From Rhodanobacter sp. A1T4 (GTDB lineage Bacteria > Pseudomonadota > Gammaproteobacteria > Xanthomonadales > Rhodanobacteraceae): 64,000 nucleotides of DNA. The notes beneath the pieces are model-generated. The model saw nothing but the letters and a program-made list of their open reading frames with translations, had not been told where the DNA came from and searched no databases. This document shows positions 18,204 through 27,016 of this stretch, piece after piece. Every line of letters begins with the position of its first letter. The first letter of the stretch is position 1. The position numbers were made by a program, and so were the translations under genes. Location of the stretch: the NCBI RefSeq assembly GCF_014207185.1, contig NZ_JACHCP010000007.1, positions 1 through 64,000 on the forward strand, written 5' to 3'.

Positions 18204-18584
18204 GTGTCAGCCGTCGCGCGATTTGGACGTCCATCTACGTTTCAGTTCGCAGCACTTCTTGTCGTGGCTGGCTTGCTGCTGGCAACGACAATCTGCGCGG
18301 CGCAGGATTATCCACAGACGCCGCGCGAGTACCTGCGGCTGATGGATAGCAATGGCGATGGCAAGATCAGCGAGACCGAGTACGTCGAGTACATGAGCCG
18401 CAGCTTTCACCGCATGGATACCAACGGCGACGGCATTCTGGAATCCAGCGAGCTGCCGGGTGGCCGCGGCAGGCCGATCTCGCTACGCGAGTTTCAGGAC
18501 AATCTGCGCCGGCAGTTTCATCGGCTCGACCGCAACCACGACGGCTATCTCAGCGCCAGCGAACTGGCGCAACCGCCGGGTTGA
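18204..18584 (+). CDS. Secreted EF-hand calcium-binding protein
   Basis: The 126-aa protein has a signal peptide (cleavage probably after ICAA, about residue 33) and three canonical EF-hand loops: DSNGDGKISETE, DTNGDGILESSE and DRNHDGYLSASE. Each keeps acidic residues at loop positions 1, 5 and 12. Small periplasmic EF-hand proteins of this kind are common in Xanthomonadales, with unknown partners. The GTG start directly abuts the folE stop and has no clear ribosome site, so reinitiation after folE is likely. Confidence 0.82.
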   Translation: MSAVARFGRPSTFQFAALLVVAGLLLATTICAAQDYPQTPREYLRLMDSNGDGKISETEYVEYMSRSFHRMDTNGDGILESSELPGGRGRPISLREFQDNLRRQFHRLDRNHDGYLSASELAQPPG

Positions 18585-18598
18585 TTCATCACGGTGCG

Positions 18599-19807
18599 TC
18601 AGGTCGAAATCGCCAGCCGTTCGGATCGATAGAGTTGCATGGTCACCAGCACAGCGATCAGGGCGGCGGCAAAACTGCCGGCCAGACAAAGCCCGAGCTG
18701 CATCGACTCGATGCCATCACCGCGCAGCAGCTGCATGATGCCAAGGTTCTGCCCCAGCAGCGGTACCGCGTACATCCACGGCTCCGCCCTGACCGGCAGA
18801 ATGGCCAGCACCAGACTGGGAATCGCCGGCACCAGCATCAGCAAAGACAGGTAGGTCTGCGCCTCGCGATAGGTTTTGGCGAAGGCCGCCACCAGAGACT
18901 GCAAGGCCGCCAACAACACGAGAACCGGCAGCATCAGCAGCAGCACGTGGGCGGCGAAATGCACACCCAGGTCCAGCTCCATGCCGATTTTTTCTGCTGG
19001 TATGAATTGCCCCACCACCCCAAACGCCACCAGGGTGATCAACAGGCTGGCGGCGGAAAAGACGCAGATGGCCGCCAGCTTGCCGCTGAAGATTTTCCAG
19101 CGCGCCACCGGATTGGCAAACAGCGGCTCCAGCGACTGGCGCTCGCGCTCGCCGGCAGTGAGGTCGATCGCCAGATACATGCCTCCCATGAAAATGGTGA
19201 TGATGAAAAAGTACGGCAACATCGCGAAGATCAGCACGGCGCGCGATTGCGGCGTCGCCTGATCACGCCTGGCTACCACCAGTGGCCATGCCGTGGTTGG
19301 CGATAATCCGCGTGCCACCAGCCGCATCGCACCCTGCTGGCGCGCATAGCTTTCCACCAGCTGGCTGACGCGTTCTACCGAGGTATTGGCATCGCGTTGC
19401 GACGAGTCGTAAATCATCTCCACCTGCACCGGCTGACCCTCGCGCCAGGCCTTGCCGTAGCTGGGGGCAATGCGCAGCACCACATCGGCATCCTGCTTGC
19501 GCACCGCTTTTTCAGGATCGGCCAGTGCTGCGCCTGGCACCACGCCGCCAGCCTTCAGCGCATCGATCAGATTCGGTGCGTACTGCGCACCGATCATCGG
19601 CACCGGTACCGGCTTGTCGGCCTTGTCCAGCTCACGGCCAAGCTGGACGTTGAGCAGCATCACGAACAAGATCGGACCCAGCAGCGGGCCGGTGAGGAAA
19701 GCGCTGATCATGGTGCGACGATCGCGCAGGTTTTCCTTCACTTCCTTCAGAAACACGGTGATGAAGGCGCGGCTGCGATAGGCGCGTTTTACATTCGGCG
19801 TATTCAT
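18599..19807 (-). CDS. natB: ABC-2 type permease, NatB-like
   Basis: The 402-aa membrane component has a first helix at about residues 30-50, a large extracytoplasmic domain (about 55-210) and five C-terminal helices. This is the ABC-2/NatB layout. In Bacillus, NatAB exports sodium; here the substrate is not proven. The start overlaps the ATPase gene by 4 bp (ATGA). It is the last gene of a minus-strand run that begins with a membrane protein and an XRE regulator. Confidence 0.85.
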   Translation of the reverse strand: MNTPNVKRAYRSRAFITVFLKEVKENLRDRRTMISAFLTGPLLGPILFVMLLNVQLGRELDKADKPVPVPMIGAQYAPNLIDALKAGGVVPGAALADPEKAVRKQDADVVLRIAPSYGKAWREGQPVQVEMIYDSSQRDANTSVERVSQLVESYARQQGAMRLVARGLSPTTAWPLVVARRDQATPQSRAVLIFAMLPYFFIITIFMGGMYLAIDLTAGERERQSLEPLFANPVARWKIFSGKLAAICVFSAASLLITLVAFGVVGQFIPAEKIGMELDLGVHFAAHVLLLMLPVLVLLAALQSLVAAFAKTYREAQTYLSLLMLVPAIPSLVLAILPVRAEPWMYAVPLLGQNLGIMQLLRGDGIESMQLGLCLAGSFAAALIAVLVTMQLYRSERLAIST

Positions 19808-20538
19808 GCAGCCAGCCCCTCTTCGCTGCCGATGATTTTCACGAATGCATCTTCCAGATTCGCTTCGCCGGTCTGCTCACGCAGTGCGTCTGGCGATTCG
19901 TCGGCCACCACGCGACCACGTGCAATCACCACGATGCGGTCACACAGCGCAGCGACCTCCTGCATGATGTGGCTGGAAAAAAGCACGCAGCGGCCTTCGT
20001 CCTTCAACCGCTGCATGAACTGTCGCAATGCGCGGGTAGCCATCACATCCAGACCGTTGGTCGGCTCGTCCAGAATCACGTTGCGCGGGTCGTGCACCAA
20101 GGCACGGGCGATGGCGGTTTTCACCCGCTGGCCTTGCGAAAAGCCTTCAGTACGGCGGTCACCGATGTCACCCATATCGAGCGACTGGATCAATGCCTCG
20201 CGGCGCATCTTCAGCAAATCCTCCGGCAGGCCATGCAGTCGCCCGAAATAATCGATGTTCTCCCGCGCGGTGAGCCGCTTGTAGAGGCCGCGCGCATCGG
20301 GCAGCACGCCGAGCTGTCGACGCACAGCCAATGCATCGACATCAGCATCGATGCCGTCCACCAATACCTGGCCGCGATCGGGCGACATCAGCGTGTAGAG
20401 CATGCGCAACGTGGTGGTTTTGCCGGCGCCGTTGGGCCCGAGCAGGCCCGTAATTTCGCCATCACGAGCTATGAAACTGACGCCATCGACGGCCTTCACC
20501 GCGCCGAAGGCCTTGTGCAGATCTTTCACTTCGATCAC
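19804..20538 (-). CDS. natA: ABC transporter ATPase, NatA-like
   Basis: The 244-aa ATPase has Walker A GPNGAGKTT (about 38), signature GFSQGQRVK (about 135, a variant of LSGGQ) and Walker B VILDEPT (about 157). NatA-type ATPases share the FSQGQ variant. The GTG at 20538 overlaps the upstream stop as GTGA and starts at the canonical IEVKDL strand, so I prefer it to the ATG at 20595. It pairs with the NatB-like permease downstream. Confidence 0.88.
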   Translation of the reverse strand: MIEVKDLHKAFGAVKAVDGVSFIARDGEITGLLGPNGAGKTTTLRMLYTLMSPDRGQVLVDGIDADVDALAVRRQLGVLPDARGLYKRLTARENIDYFGRLHGLPEDLLKMRREALIQSLDMGDIGDRRTEGFSQGQRVKTAIARALVHDPRNVILDEPTNGLDVMATRALRQFMQRLKDEGRCVLFSSHIMQEVAALCDRIVVIARGRVVADESPDALREQTGEANLEDAFVKIIGSEEGLAA

Positions 20539-22106
20539 GGTGTGGCTCCGTTGAAATCGATGAATATCGGGGTAGGTTGCAGCAGGTCCAGGCACTTGGC
20601 ATCAAGCACCCTGGGATCGAGATCTTCGACAAATTTCTTGATCAGCTTCGGCGTACAACCGGCGGCCATGACGCTGTGCGCCTGGCCCTTGAGCACCAGC
20701 ACGCGTGCGTTGGGCAAGCCCTTCGCCACCTCCTCGGCATAGCGCGGCGGCGTGACCGGATCGTACTGACCGGCGAGCAACAGGATCGGCTTGTCGGTTT
20801 TCAGCGGCTGGTGGAAATCCGCCGGGCGCGTGCCTTTTGGCCAAACCGAGCACACGGCCTTCAGTGCATCGACCATTTGCGTGCCGAGGATGGTCTGCTC
20901 GTCTTGCGGGCGCGATGTCAGCAGGTCGGCGTCCTCGCTGCAAATCACCGAATACTGCATGCCGCTGCCCATCAGTTCCGACAGATCACCCGAAAGAATC
21001 TTGGCCTGACCCAGCAGCGGGCCCACATCACCGTGTGCCGCCGCATCGATCGACATGGGCAGTAGCGCAGCGGTGGGCGGCGTGTACGCAAACATGCGCA
21101 CCACGCTGGCCAGCGAGCTTTCGTTCAATACGCGCTTGACGGTCCGATAGGTTTCCGGATCGCGAAAGCTCACCTGATGCGGGTTGGCGCGCAGTGCATC
21201 GCGCAGCTGATACAGCGTCTGGTCCGGATCGCCGAAACGCTGCTTGCACGCTGGCTCAGCGGTGCAGCGGGCGAACTGCAGCTTCAAAGCCTCGTCCAGC
21301 GTCTGCGCAAAGCTTTCACCCAGCGCCAGCGAGTTGGGCACGACGCTGTCCAGCACCACGCTGCGCACGGCATCGGGATAATGCATCAGGTACTGCTGCG
21401 CCATGCGTGTGCCGTACGAGACACCGACCAGGTCGAACGTCGGTGAGCCGAACGCTTTGCGCACGTCTTCCAGATCCTGCGCGGCCACCGTGGTGGTGTA
21501 GTAACGCGGATCGGCGCGTTGGCTGATCTGCTTGAGGCACACTGCAGCCGCGCCGCGGATCTTGCTGACGTCATCGCTGTCTTCGTCGTCCTGGGCGGTG
21601 ACGTTATCGGAATCCTTGCAGCTGAGCGCATTGGAGCCACCGGTACCGCGCTGATCGAGCAACAGCACATCGCGATGCGTGCGCAGCGGCTGCAGCACCG
21701 AGGCAACCGTGCTGGCCGCTTCGGTTGCCGCCTGCCCCGGACCGCCGGCGAGAAACACCAGCATGTCCTTGCCCGGCACCTGAGCGCTGGAACGCAGCAC
21801 GGCCAGCTTCAACGTAATCGTGCGGCTGTGCGGGTCCGCGCGATTTTCCGCTACCGGAAACGCGGCGCACCAAGCCGCCGTACTGAGCCCGCTGTTGGGC
21901 TGACCGAGCTCGCACGCGGTAAGCGTCACCGCGCCGAGTTGCCATGTACGCGGTTTCGCCGGAGGCTCCGGCATCGCTGATGTCGCTGGCGTCGCAACGA
22001 CGATTGCTGGCGATTCGTCCTTCGTATGGAAATGATTCCAGGCGAGCAAACCCACTCCCACGGCAACGACACCGATCCGGAAAAGCGTACGTCCTTTCAG
22101 CGCCAT
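20535..22106 (-). CDS. Alpha/beta hydrolase, tripeptidyl aminopeptidase-like
   Basis: The 523-aa protein is anchored or exported by an N-terminal hydrophobic segment (about residues 9-23). It has an alpha/beta-hydrolase core with nucleophile elbow VSYGTRMAQQY (GxSxG, about 225). The acid is in LLAGQYDPVTP (about 425) and the His in GQAHSVMAAGC (about 465), giving a complete triad plus a TAP-like C-terminal domain. Relatives release N-terminal tripeptides or prolyl residues from the outer face of the membrane. It lies 5 bp after the XRE regulator gene and overlaps natA, so it is part of that operon. Confidence 0.85.
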   Translation of the reverse strand: MALKGRTLFRIGVVAVGVGLLAWNHFHTKDESPAIVVATPATSAMPEPPAKPRTWQLGAVTLTACELGQPNSGLSTAAWCAAFPVAENRADPHSRTITLKLAVLRSSAQVPGKDMLVFLAGGPGQAATEAASTVASVLQPLRTHRDVLLLDQRGTGGSNALSCKDSDNVTAQDDEDSDDVSKIRGAAAVCLKQISQRADPRYYTTTVAAQDLEDVRKAFGSPTFDLVGVSYGTRMAQQYLMHYPDAVRSVVLDSVVPNSLALGESFAQTLDEALKLQFARCTAEPACKQRFGDPDQTLYQLRDALRANPHQVSFRDPETYRTVKRVLNESSLASVVRMFAYTPPTAALLPMSIDAAAHGDVGPLLGQAKILSGDLSELMGSGMQYSVICSEDADLLTSRPQDEQTILGTQMVDALKAVCSVWPKGTRPADFHQPLKTDKPILLLAGQYDPVTPPRYAEEVAKGLPNARVLVLKGQAHSVMAAGCTPKLIKKFVEDLDPRVLDAKCLDLLQPTPIFIDFNGATP

Positions 22107-22111
22107 GCCTA

Positions 22112-22309
22112 CTACTCCTCACCCGGTATAAAAATGGATTCAATCGAACGGCCAAACAATCGCGCGATCTTGAACGCCAACGGCAGGCTGGGATCGTATT
22201 TGCCGGTCTCGATGGCATTGATGGTCTGCCGGGAAACATCCAGCCGCTCGGCCAGATCGGCCTGGGACCAGCCCTGCTCGCCGCGTAGTTCACGCACGTG
22301 GTTATTCAT
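22112..22309 (-). CDS. Small XRE-family transcriptional regulator
   Basis: The 65-aa protein is little more than a helix-turn-helix domain: QADLAERLDVSRQTINAIETG (in two pieces: ADLAERLDVS and RQTINAIETG) carries both helices. Such minimal XRE proteins (YozG type) are often encoded beside a multi-pass membrane protein, as here, and regulate their own operon. The ATG at 22309 has a strong AGGCCTCC-like site. Two perfect palindromes at the operon promoter (23118-23137, 23165-23184) are its likely operators, and a third lies at 28161-28180. Confidence 0.88.
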   Translation of the reverse strand: MNNHVRELRGEQGWSQADLAERLDVSRQTINAIETGKYDPSLPLAFKIARLFGRSIESIFIPGEE

Positions 22310-22351
22310 TGAGGAGGCCTGACCATCGGCATGCACGGGCGGGCATTCGCC

Positions 22352-22972
22352 TCAACGGACATTTCGGCTCTCCATCCTTTCAGCGTGACGTTTGCGCAGA
22401 TAAATGACACCCCGGGCCAGCGCAACCACGCCAATGGTCGACGCCATGCCGAGCAACATGCACGCGTGAAAAGCGTCTCGTTTCAGAAAGGCAAACAGCG
22501 CAACGAAACCGAACATGGCAGCCGCTATCGCAAGACGCCATTGCAAGGCCATCGAATCGTTTGGATCGCAGCCCAGATCATCGCTGTATCGACGCGCCAC
22601 CCACCAGCGAGTCACGCCGTAGCAAGCCATCATCAGCGGGAAAACCCATATCATGATGCTGCCATCCAGTGGCAGGACCTGCGCCGATGCCAGAAAGCCA
22701 CCCGCCAGGCTCAAAGCCCCGACAACACCGGTGGCCACACCTAATCCGACGAGGTGTGTGCGCTGCTCCAGCTCGTCGCTATCGCGAATACGTCGCGCCA
22801 TCAGGCCGATGACGTAAAGCATCGGCGGCAAAGGCGCCAACGCCAGCAGCCATTTCGTCGGTGCATCGGTAACTGTGCGAACCAGCGGCCACACCAACAC
22901 CATGACGACTGCATAAATCGTCATCGCAAACATCAGGTGCTGCTGGTAGCGCTTTTGCTTCAGACGGGGCAT
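22352..22972 (-). CDS. Multi-pass membrane protein upstream of XRE regulator
   Basis: The 206-aa protein has about six hydrophobic segments (from residue 12 to about 195) and basic ends. I do not recognise a named family, but its position before a minimal XRE gene is a frequent pairing in bacteria. I chose the ATG at 22972 because GAGGAC lies about 7 nt upstream. A longer frame to 23143 would begin inside the operator region, upstream of the predicted transcript start, and I reject it. It is the first gene of the natAB operon. Confidence 0.75.
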   Translation of the reverse strand: MPRLKQKRYQQHLMFAMTIYAVVMVLVWPLVRTVTDAPTKWLLALAPLPPMLYVIGLMARRIRDSDELEQRTHLVGLGVATGVVGALSLAGGFLASAQVLPLDGSIMIWVFPLMMACYGVTRWWVARRYSDDLGCDPNDSMALQWRLAIAAAMFGFVALFAFLKRDAFHACMLLGMASTIGVVALARGVIYLRKRHAERMESRNVR

Positions 22973-23117
22973 GGACGTGTCCTCGAAACGATTTCGGAGT
23001 TCATTCGGTATTTCCAGAATCTTGGCCGTTGATCGAGCCATCAAAGCTTTCGTCGGCAAGAGGCGAAACTCCCTGGCCGGCGCGCTGGATTGGCTTTCCC
23101 CGATCACGCTGCTGAAA

Positions 23118-23137
23118 ATGTCAAGCAGACTTGACAT
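23118..23137. promoter_or_regulatory. Operator palindrome 1 (downstream of minus-strand +1)
   Basis: ATGTCAAG-CAGA-CTTGACAT is a perfect 8-4-8 palindrome. On the minus strand it begins about where transcription should start, so a bound repressor would block initiation. The likely ligand is the XRE protein of the same operon (inference). Confidence 0.7.
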
Positions 23138-23143
23138 AAGCAA

Positions 23144-23171
23144 TCTATACTCTCCCTCGCACCCATGTCAA
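23144..23171 (-). promoter_or_regulatory. Sigma-70 promoter of the membrane protein-XRE-natAB operon
   Basis: On the minus strand TTGACA (23171-23166) is followed after 16 bp by TATAGA (23149-23144), an excellent promoter. Its -35 box is inside the palindrome at 23165-23184, and the start point falls just before the palindrome at 23118-23137. The leader to the first ATG is about 165 nt. Confidence 0.7.
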
Positions 23172-23184
23172 GCGTGCTTGACAC
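23165..23184. promoter_or_regulatory. Operator palindrome 2 (overlaps -35)
   Basis: ATGTCAAG-CGTG-CTTGACAC has the same arms as the site 47 bp away (centre to centre), with one mismatch at the outer base. It covers the -35 hexamer of the minus-strand promoter and also lies about 190 bp upstream of the first pilin gene on the plus strand. Confidence 0.7.
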
Positions 23185-23373
23185 TTACGCCCGATTCGGC
23201 GCGATTCGCGAGCCAGGTTAATCTGGTGCGCTCTCTAGATAGCAGCCTGAAAATGTAACTTTTTGTGCATTGGTCGACACCGGGTTACCTGAGACTCGAA
23301 GACACAGGGATCGCCTCCTGCATAGGGCTCGAGGCGTTTACCTCATTGGTTCAGCTACCCGGGGGGAATCCCA

Positions 23374-23901
23374 ATGTCCATAAAAAATACGCTGCACGCT
23401 GTCGCATTCGCCGTACTTGTCGGCGTCACAGCTTCCGCCAACGCCGCCAATCCAGCCACCGCCACCTTCCAGGTATTGATCACCATCACCAAGGCATGCA
23501 CCGTCACGGCGGGCACGGCGTCCAATATCAACCTGGGCTCGGTTGCTGGCACCGCAGTGAACACCACCAACAGCAACACCATCAGCGTCAACTGTTCCAA
23601 GACCACGCCTTATTACGTTGGTCTGGCACCGTCGAACGCCAACACGGCTGGCGCCGGCACGATGGTTTCCACCACAGCACCCGCGACCAATACCGACAAG
23701 GTGCCCTACCAGCTGACGTCGACCGCCGGAGCCGGAGGCACCATCTGGGGCAACACGGCGACATCCACAACGGTAGGCAATGGCGTGGCAGGCACGGGCA
23801 CGGGTATAGCCCAATCGCTAACCGTCTATGCGACCGCCGCCAGCGCCAACTTCACGCCCGACAGCTACGCGGATACCGTCACCGTCAACGTCAACTATTG
23901 A
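23374..23901 (+). CDS. Csu-like pilin (spore coat U domain)
   Basis: The 175-aa protein has a signal peptide (cleaved after NANA, about residue 24) and a single spore coat protein U domain: the FQVLITITKACTV opening, a Cys pair (about 38 and 67) and the C-terminal ADTVTVNVNY strand. This is the donor-strand-exchange pilin fold of archaic chaperone-usher pili such as Csu of Acinetobacter, which mediate attachment to abiotic surfaces. It is probably the major subunit. GGGGGGAA precedes the ATG. It heads a four-gene operon. Confidence 0.87.
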   Translation: MSIKNTLHAVAFAVLVGVTASANAANPATATFQVLITITKACTVTAGTASNINLGSVAGTAVNTTNSNTISVNCSKTTPYYVGLAPSNANTAGAGTMVSTTAPATNTDKVPYQLTSTAGAGGTIWGNTATSTTVGNGVAGTGTGIAQSLTVYATAASANFTPDSYADTVTVNVNY

Positions 23902-23907
23902 TCGACC

Positions 23908-24657
23908 ATGCACGGCGCTTCCCCGTGGCGACGATGGCGTTACGCCCTTCTTGTGGCAATGGCCGCAAGTGGCTGCGCCATGGCGAGCGGACTTCAGGTG
24001 GCGCCAGTCACGTTGAGTCTCCAGCCTTCGCAAAACGCCGATGGATTGTGGTTGAGCAATACCGGTGACAACGTCATCCATGCACAGGTGCGTGTCTACC
24101 ACTGGGCACAGGATGCCAACGGCGATCAGCTGAGCCTCTCGCAAGGGTTGGTCATCAGTCCACCGATACTGCAACTGGCTGTGGGTGAGCAACAACTGGT
24201 GCGGGTCATCCGCCTGGGCGCTCCGCCGAACGGCCCTGGCGCAGTGGAGGATGCATACCGCGTCGCCATCGACGAACTGCCCGTCGACATGCATGGCAAG
24301 AAGGGCCTGCAGTTTGTGCTGCACTACACGCTGCCGGTGTTTGTCGAGCCTGCTGGTGCGGCAGCTGCGCCACCGATATTGCACTGGAGTCTGCAACAGG
24401 ATGGCGACCATGCGGTATTGCAGGTTGGCAATACCGGCGGCAGTCACGCACAGCTCGCCAGCCTCAGTTTCATCAACAGCGCCGGCCAGCGCAGCGAAAT
24501 CACTCCTGGCCTGCTCGGTTACGTGCTTCCTGGCGCCACTATGCGCTGGGTTCTGAAACCGCCCGTGGCCGTGTTCGCGTCTGGTGGCACGCTGGAGGCA
24601 TCGATCAATGGCGAAAAGGCTACGCAAAAGCTGTCGCTGGCCGATCGTCCTCGCTGA
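23908..24657 (+). CDS. Periplasmic pilus chaperone, archaic (CsuC-like)
   Basis: The 249-aa protein has a signal peptide and two immunoglobulin-like domains. The first holds GLQVAPVTLSL and the acidic-basic pair of pilus chaperones, with QQLVRVIRLG as the G1 strand region. It should hold pilin subunits in the periplasm and deliver them to the usher encoded next. It starts 7 bp after the pilin gene and overlaps the usher gene by 50 bp. Confidence 0.88.
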   Translation: MHGASPWRRWRYALLVAMAASGCAMASGLQVAPVTLSLQPSQNADGLWLSNTGDNVIHAQVRVYHWAQDANGDQLSLSQGLVISPPILQLAVGEQQLVRVIRLGAPPNGPGAVEDAYRVAIDELPVDMHGKKGLQFVLHYTLPVFVEPAGAAAAPPILHWSLQQDGDHAVLQVGNTGGSHAQLASLSFINSAGQRSEITPGLLGYVLPGATMRWVLKPPVAVFASGGTLEASINGEKATQKLSLADRPR

Positions 24658-27016
24658 GATAGTTCTATTGCAAGGATTGCTCGCACCAGCTGCCCACTCG
24701 GCGGACAAAGCCGACAATGCAATGTCGGCGGCAAATCCTGCGCTGACCGCTGACGGCAATGGCATCGTCGGAACGGGAGGAAATGAACTGTATCTTGACG
24801 TGATACTCAACGGTGCATCGAGCGGACTGGCCCATTTCAGCCTTCGCGACGGGCAGCTGTGGGTAAGCCAGGTCACCTTGCACCAGCTCGGTTTCGCGCT
24901 GCCGTCGGGCATGTCCGATCCGCTGCGGCTGAGCAGCCTGCCCGGCAGCATGGTCGTCTACGATGCGAACCAGCAGAGCGTGAAGATACGCGTGCCACTA
25001 AGCATGCTGCGGTTGTCGACGACCGTGCTGAATGCGCCTGCAGTATCCGTACAAAAACCCAGCGCTTCGCCCGGGGCGTTGCTGAATTACGACCTGTACG
25101 GCACGCAGGGGGAACATGGCAGCAACAGCCTCAGCGCTTTCACCGAGCTGCGTATCTTCGGGCCTGCCGGAGTGTTCAGTACCACCAGCCTATCGCAGGC
25201 CACGCATGCCGATGGCACCGGCTGGGATGACAAGACCGTACGTCTGGACACCGCGTGGAGTACCTCGTTTCCCGACAGCCTGATGACCCTGCGCATCGGC
25301 GACACACTCACCGCTGCGCAATCGTGGACACGCTCGACCCGTATTGGCGGCATCCAGTTGGGCACGGACTTTGCGCTGCAGCCCTACCTGATCACGGCGC
25401 CACTGCCAGCGTTTCTAGGCTCAGCCACCCTGCCTTCGGATGTCGATCTGTACGTCAATGGTCTGCGCCAATACAGCGGCAAGGTCCCTACCGGCCCGTT
25501 TCAACTCAATTCCATTCCGAACATCAGCGGTGCGGGCAATGCGCAGATCGTACTGACCGATGCGCTGGGCCGCGCCACCACGCTCAATTTCTCGTTGTAC
25601 GACACGCACCAATTGCTGCAACAAGGGCTGTCGCAATGGTCGACCGAACTGGGGTATGTACGCGAAAACTATGGCTTGGCCTCGTTTGATTACGGGCACG
25701 ATCCCGCCGCCAGCGGCAACTGGCGCTACGGCGTCAGCGATCATTTCACCGCAGAACTTCACGGTGAGGCTACCGCCGGACTGACCGAGGCGGGCGCCGG
25801 CGGGGTCTGGCTGCTCGGCGACAGCAGCGGCATTTTCTCGGCATCGCTCGCCCAAAGCGAGCACGCCGGACAGAGCGGCTCGCAGTACAGCCTCGGCTAC
25901 AGCTGGCGCAACAACCGATTCAATTTCAGCGTTGACGAAACCCGCACCCGCGGCGACTACCTCGACGTCGCTTCGCTGTATGGCGCGCCACCGCCGAGCG
26001 TGAGCACCCAGGCCGTTGTCGGCTATAGCACCGGACATCTGGGCGAGTTCGGTGTGAGCTATCTGGATCTGCGTTATCCGGCGCAGGACCCTTCGCGTTA
26101 CGCCACCGTGTACTGGTTCAAATCGATCGGGCATGCCATGTCGCTCAGCTTGAGTGCGAACCAGAACCTCGACAATGCCAGTGATCGCAGCCTGTTTGCC
26201 GGCTTCAACATCGTGCTGGATGACAACACCACGGTGAGCACCGGCATACAGCGCGATGGCTCAAGTACCGGGCTCAGTCTCGACGCCAGCAAGTCGGCAC
26301 CGAGCCAGGGCGGCTGGGGCTGGCGTGCCGACTTGCGTCAGGGCGGCGATCAGAATGGTGGCCAGGGCGAACTGGATTATCTGGGTCGCTACGGCATGGT
26401 GGACGCCGGTGTCAGTTCGATCGCCGACCAGCGTTATGCCTATGCCGGCGCAAGCGGATCACTGGTGCTGATGGGAGGCGATCTGTTTGCCTCGCGCCGC
26501 ATCGACGACGCCTTCGCGGTCGTATCTACTGACGGTATCGCCGGTGTTCCTGTAAAACTTGAAAACAATTCGATTGGCACAACAGACAGCCACGGCATGC
26601 TGCTGGTCGAGCCCTTGAATTCGTACCAGAACAATCAGGTGTCCATCGACCCGATGCAGTTGCCACAGGATGTGCGCATTGATCACGTCAAGGCCATCGC
26701 AACGCCGACCGATCGCGCCGGCACGCTGGTGAAGTTCGGCATCACGCCCGTACAGGCCGGTGTGCTCACGCTGGTGGACAAGACTGGCAAGGCATTGCCG
26801 CTGGGAAGCCAGGTGCGGGTGCATGGACAGGTCAGCGGTGATCCCGCGCTCGTCGGCTTCGATGGGCAAGCCTATCTGGAGACCCTGCAAAAGCACACCG
26901 TGCTGGATGTGGTCACGCCAGACGGCAGCTGCCACGTCGCGTTCGATTACCACAAGGTCGGCAACACGATCCCGCACATCGGGCCTTTGCACTGTGTGGC
27001 GGAGGTATCGCCATGA
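24608..27016 (+). CDS. Outer-membrane usher, archaic (CsuD-like)
   Basis: The 802-aa usher has a signal peptide (about residues 1-32), an N-terminal chaperone-binding domain, a beta-barrel with plug (about 150-650, including the PLPAFLGSATLPSDVDLYVNG strand, cited in part) and C-terminal domains. It secretes and assembles the pilins. The ATG at 24608 has GGAGG upstream and starts a proper signal peptide, so I prefer it to the ATG at 24584. The overlap with the chaperone gene implies coupling. Confidence 0.88.
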   Translation: MAKRLRKSCRWPIVLAEIVLLQGLLAPAAHSADKADNAMSAANPALTADGNGIVGTGGNELYLDVILNGASSGLAHFSLRDGQLWVSQVTLHQLGFALPSGMSDPLRLSSLPGSMVVYDANQQSVKIRVPLSMLRLSTTVLNAPAVSVQKPSASPGALLNYDLYGTQGEHGSNSLSAFTELRIFGPAGVFSTTSLSQATHADGTGWDDKTVRLDTAWSTSFPDSLMTLRIGDTLTAAQSWTRSTRIGGIQLGTDFALQPYLITAPLPAFLGSATLPSDVDLYVNGLRQYSGKVPTGPFQLNSIPNISGAGNAQIVLTDALGRATTLNFSLYDTHQLLQQGLSQWSTELGYVRENYGLASFDYGHDPAASGNWRYGVSDHFTAELHGEATAGLTEAGAGGVWLLGDSSGIFSASLAQSEHAGQSGSQYSLGYSWRNNRFNFSVDETRTRGDYLDVASLYGAPPPSVSTQAVVGYSTGHLGEFGVSYLDLRYPAQDPSRYATVYWFKSIGHAMSLSLSANQNLDNASDRSLFAGFNIVLDDNTTVSTGIQRDGSSTGLSLDASKSAPSQGGWGWRADLRQGGDQNGGQGELDYLGRYGMVDAGVSSIADQRYAYAGASGSLVLMGGDLFASRRIDDAFAVVSTDGIAGVPVKLENNSIGTTDSHGMLLVEPLNSYQNNQVSIDPMQLPQDVRIDHVKAIATPTDRAGTLVKFGITPVQAGVLTLVDKTGKALPLGSQVRVHGQVSGDPALVGFDGQAYLETLQKHTVLDVVTPDGSCHVAFDYHKVGNTIPHIGPLHCVAEVSP

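Noticed and set aside
22973..23143. N-terminal extension of the membrane protein before XRE
   Set aside because: The longer start lies in the operator and at or before the predicted transcript start, while the ATG at 22972 has a good ribosome site.
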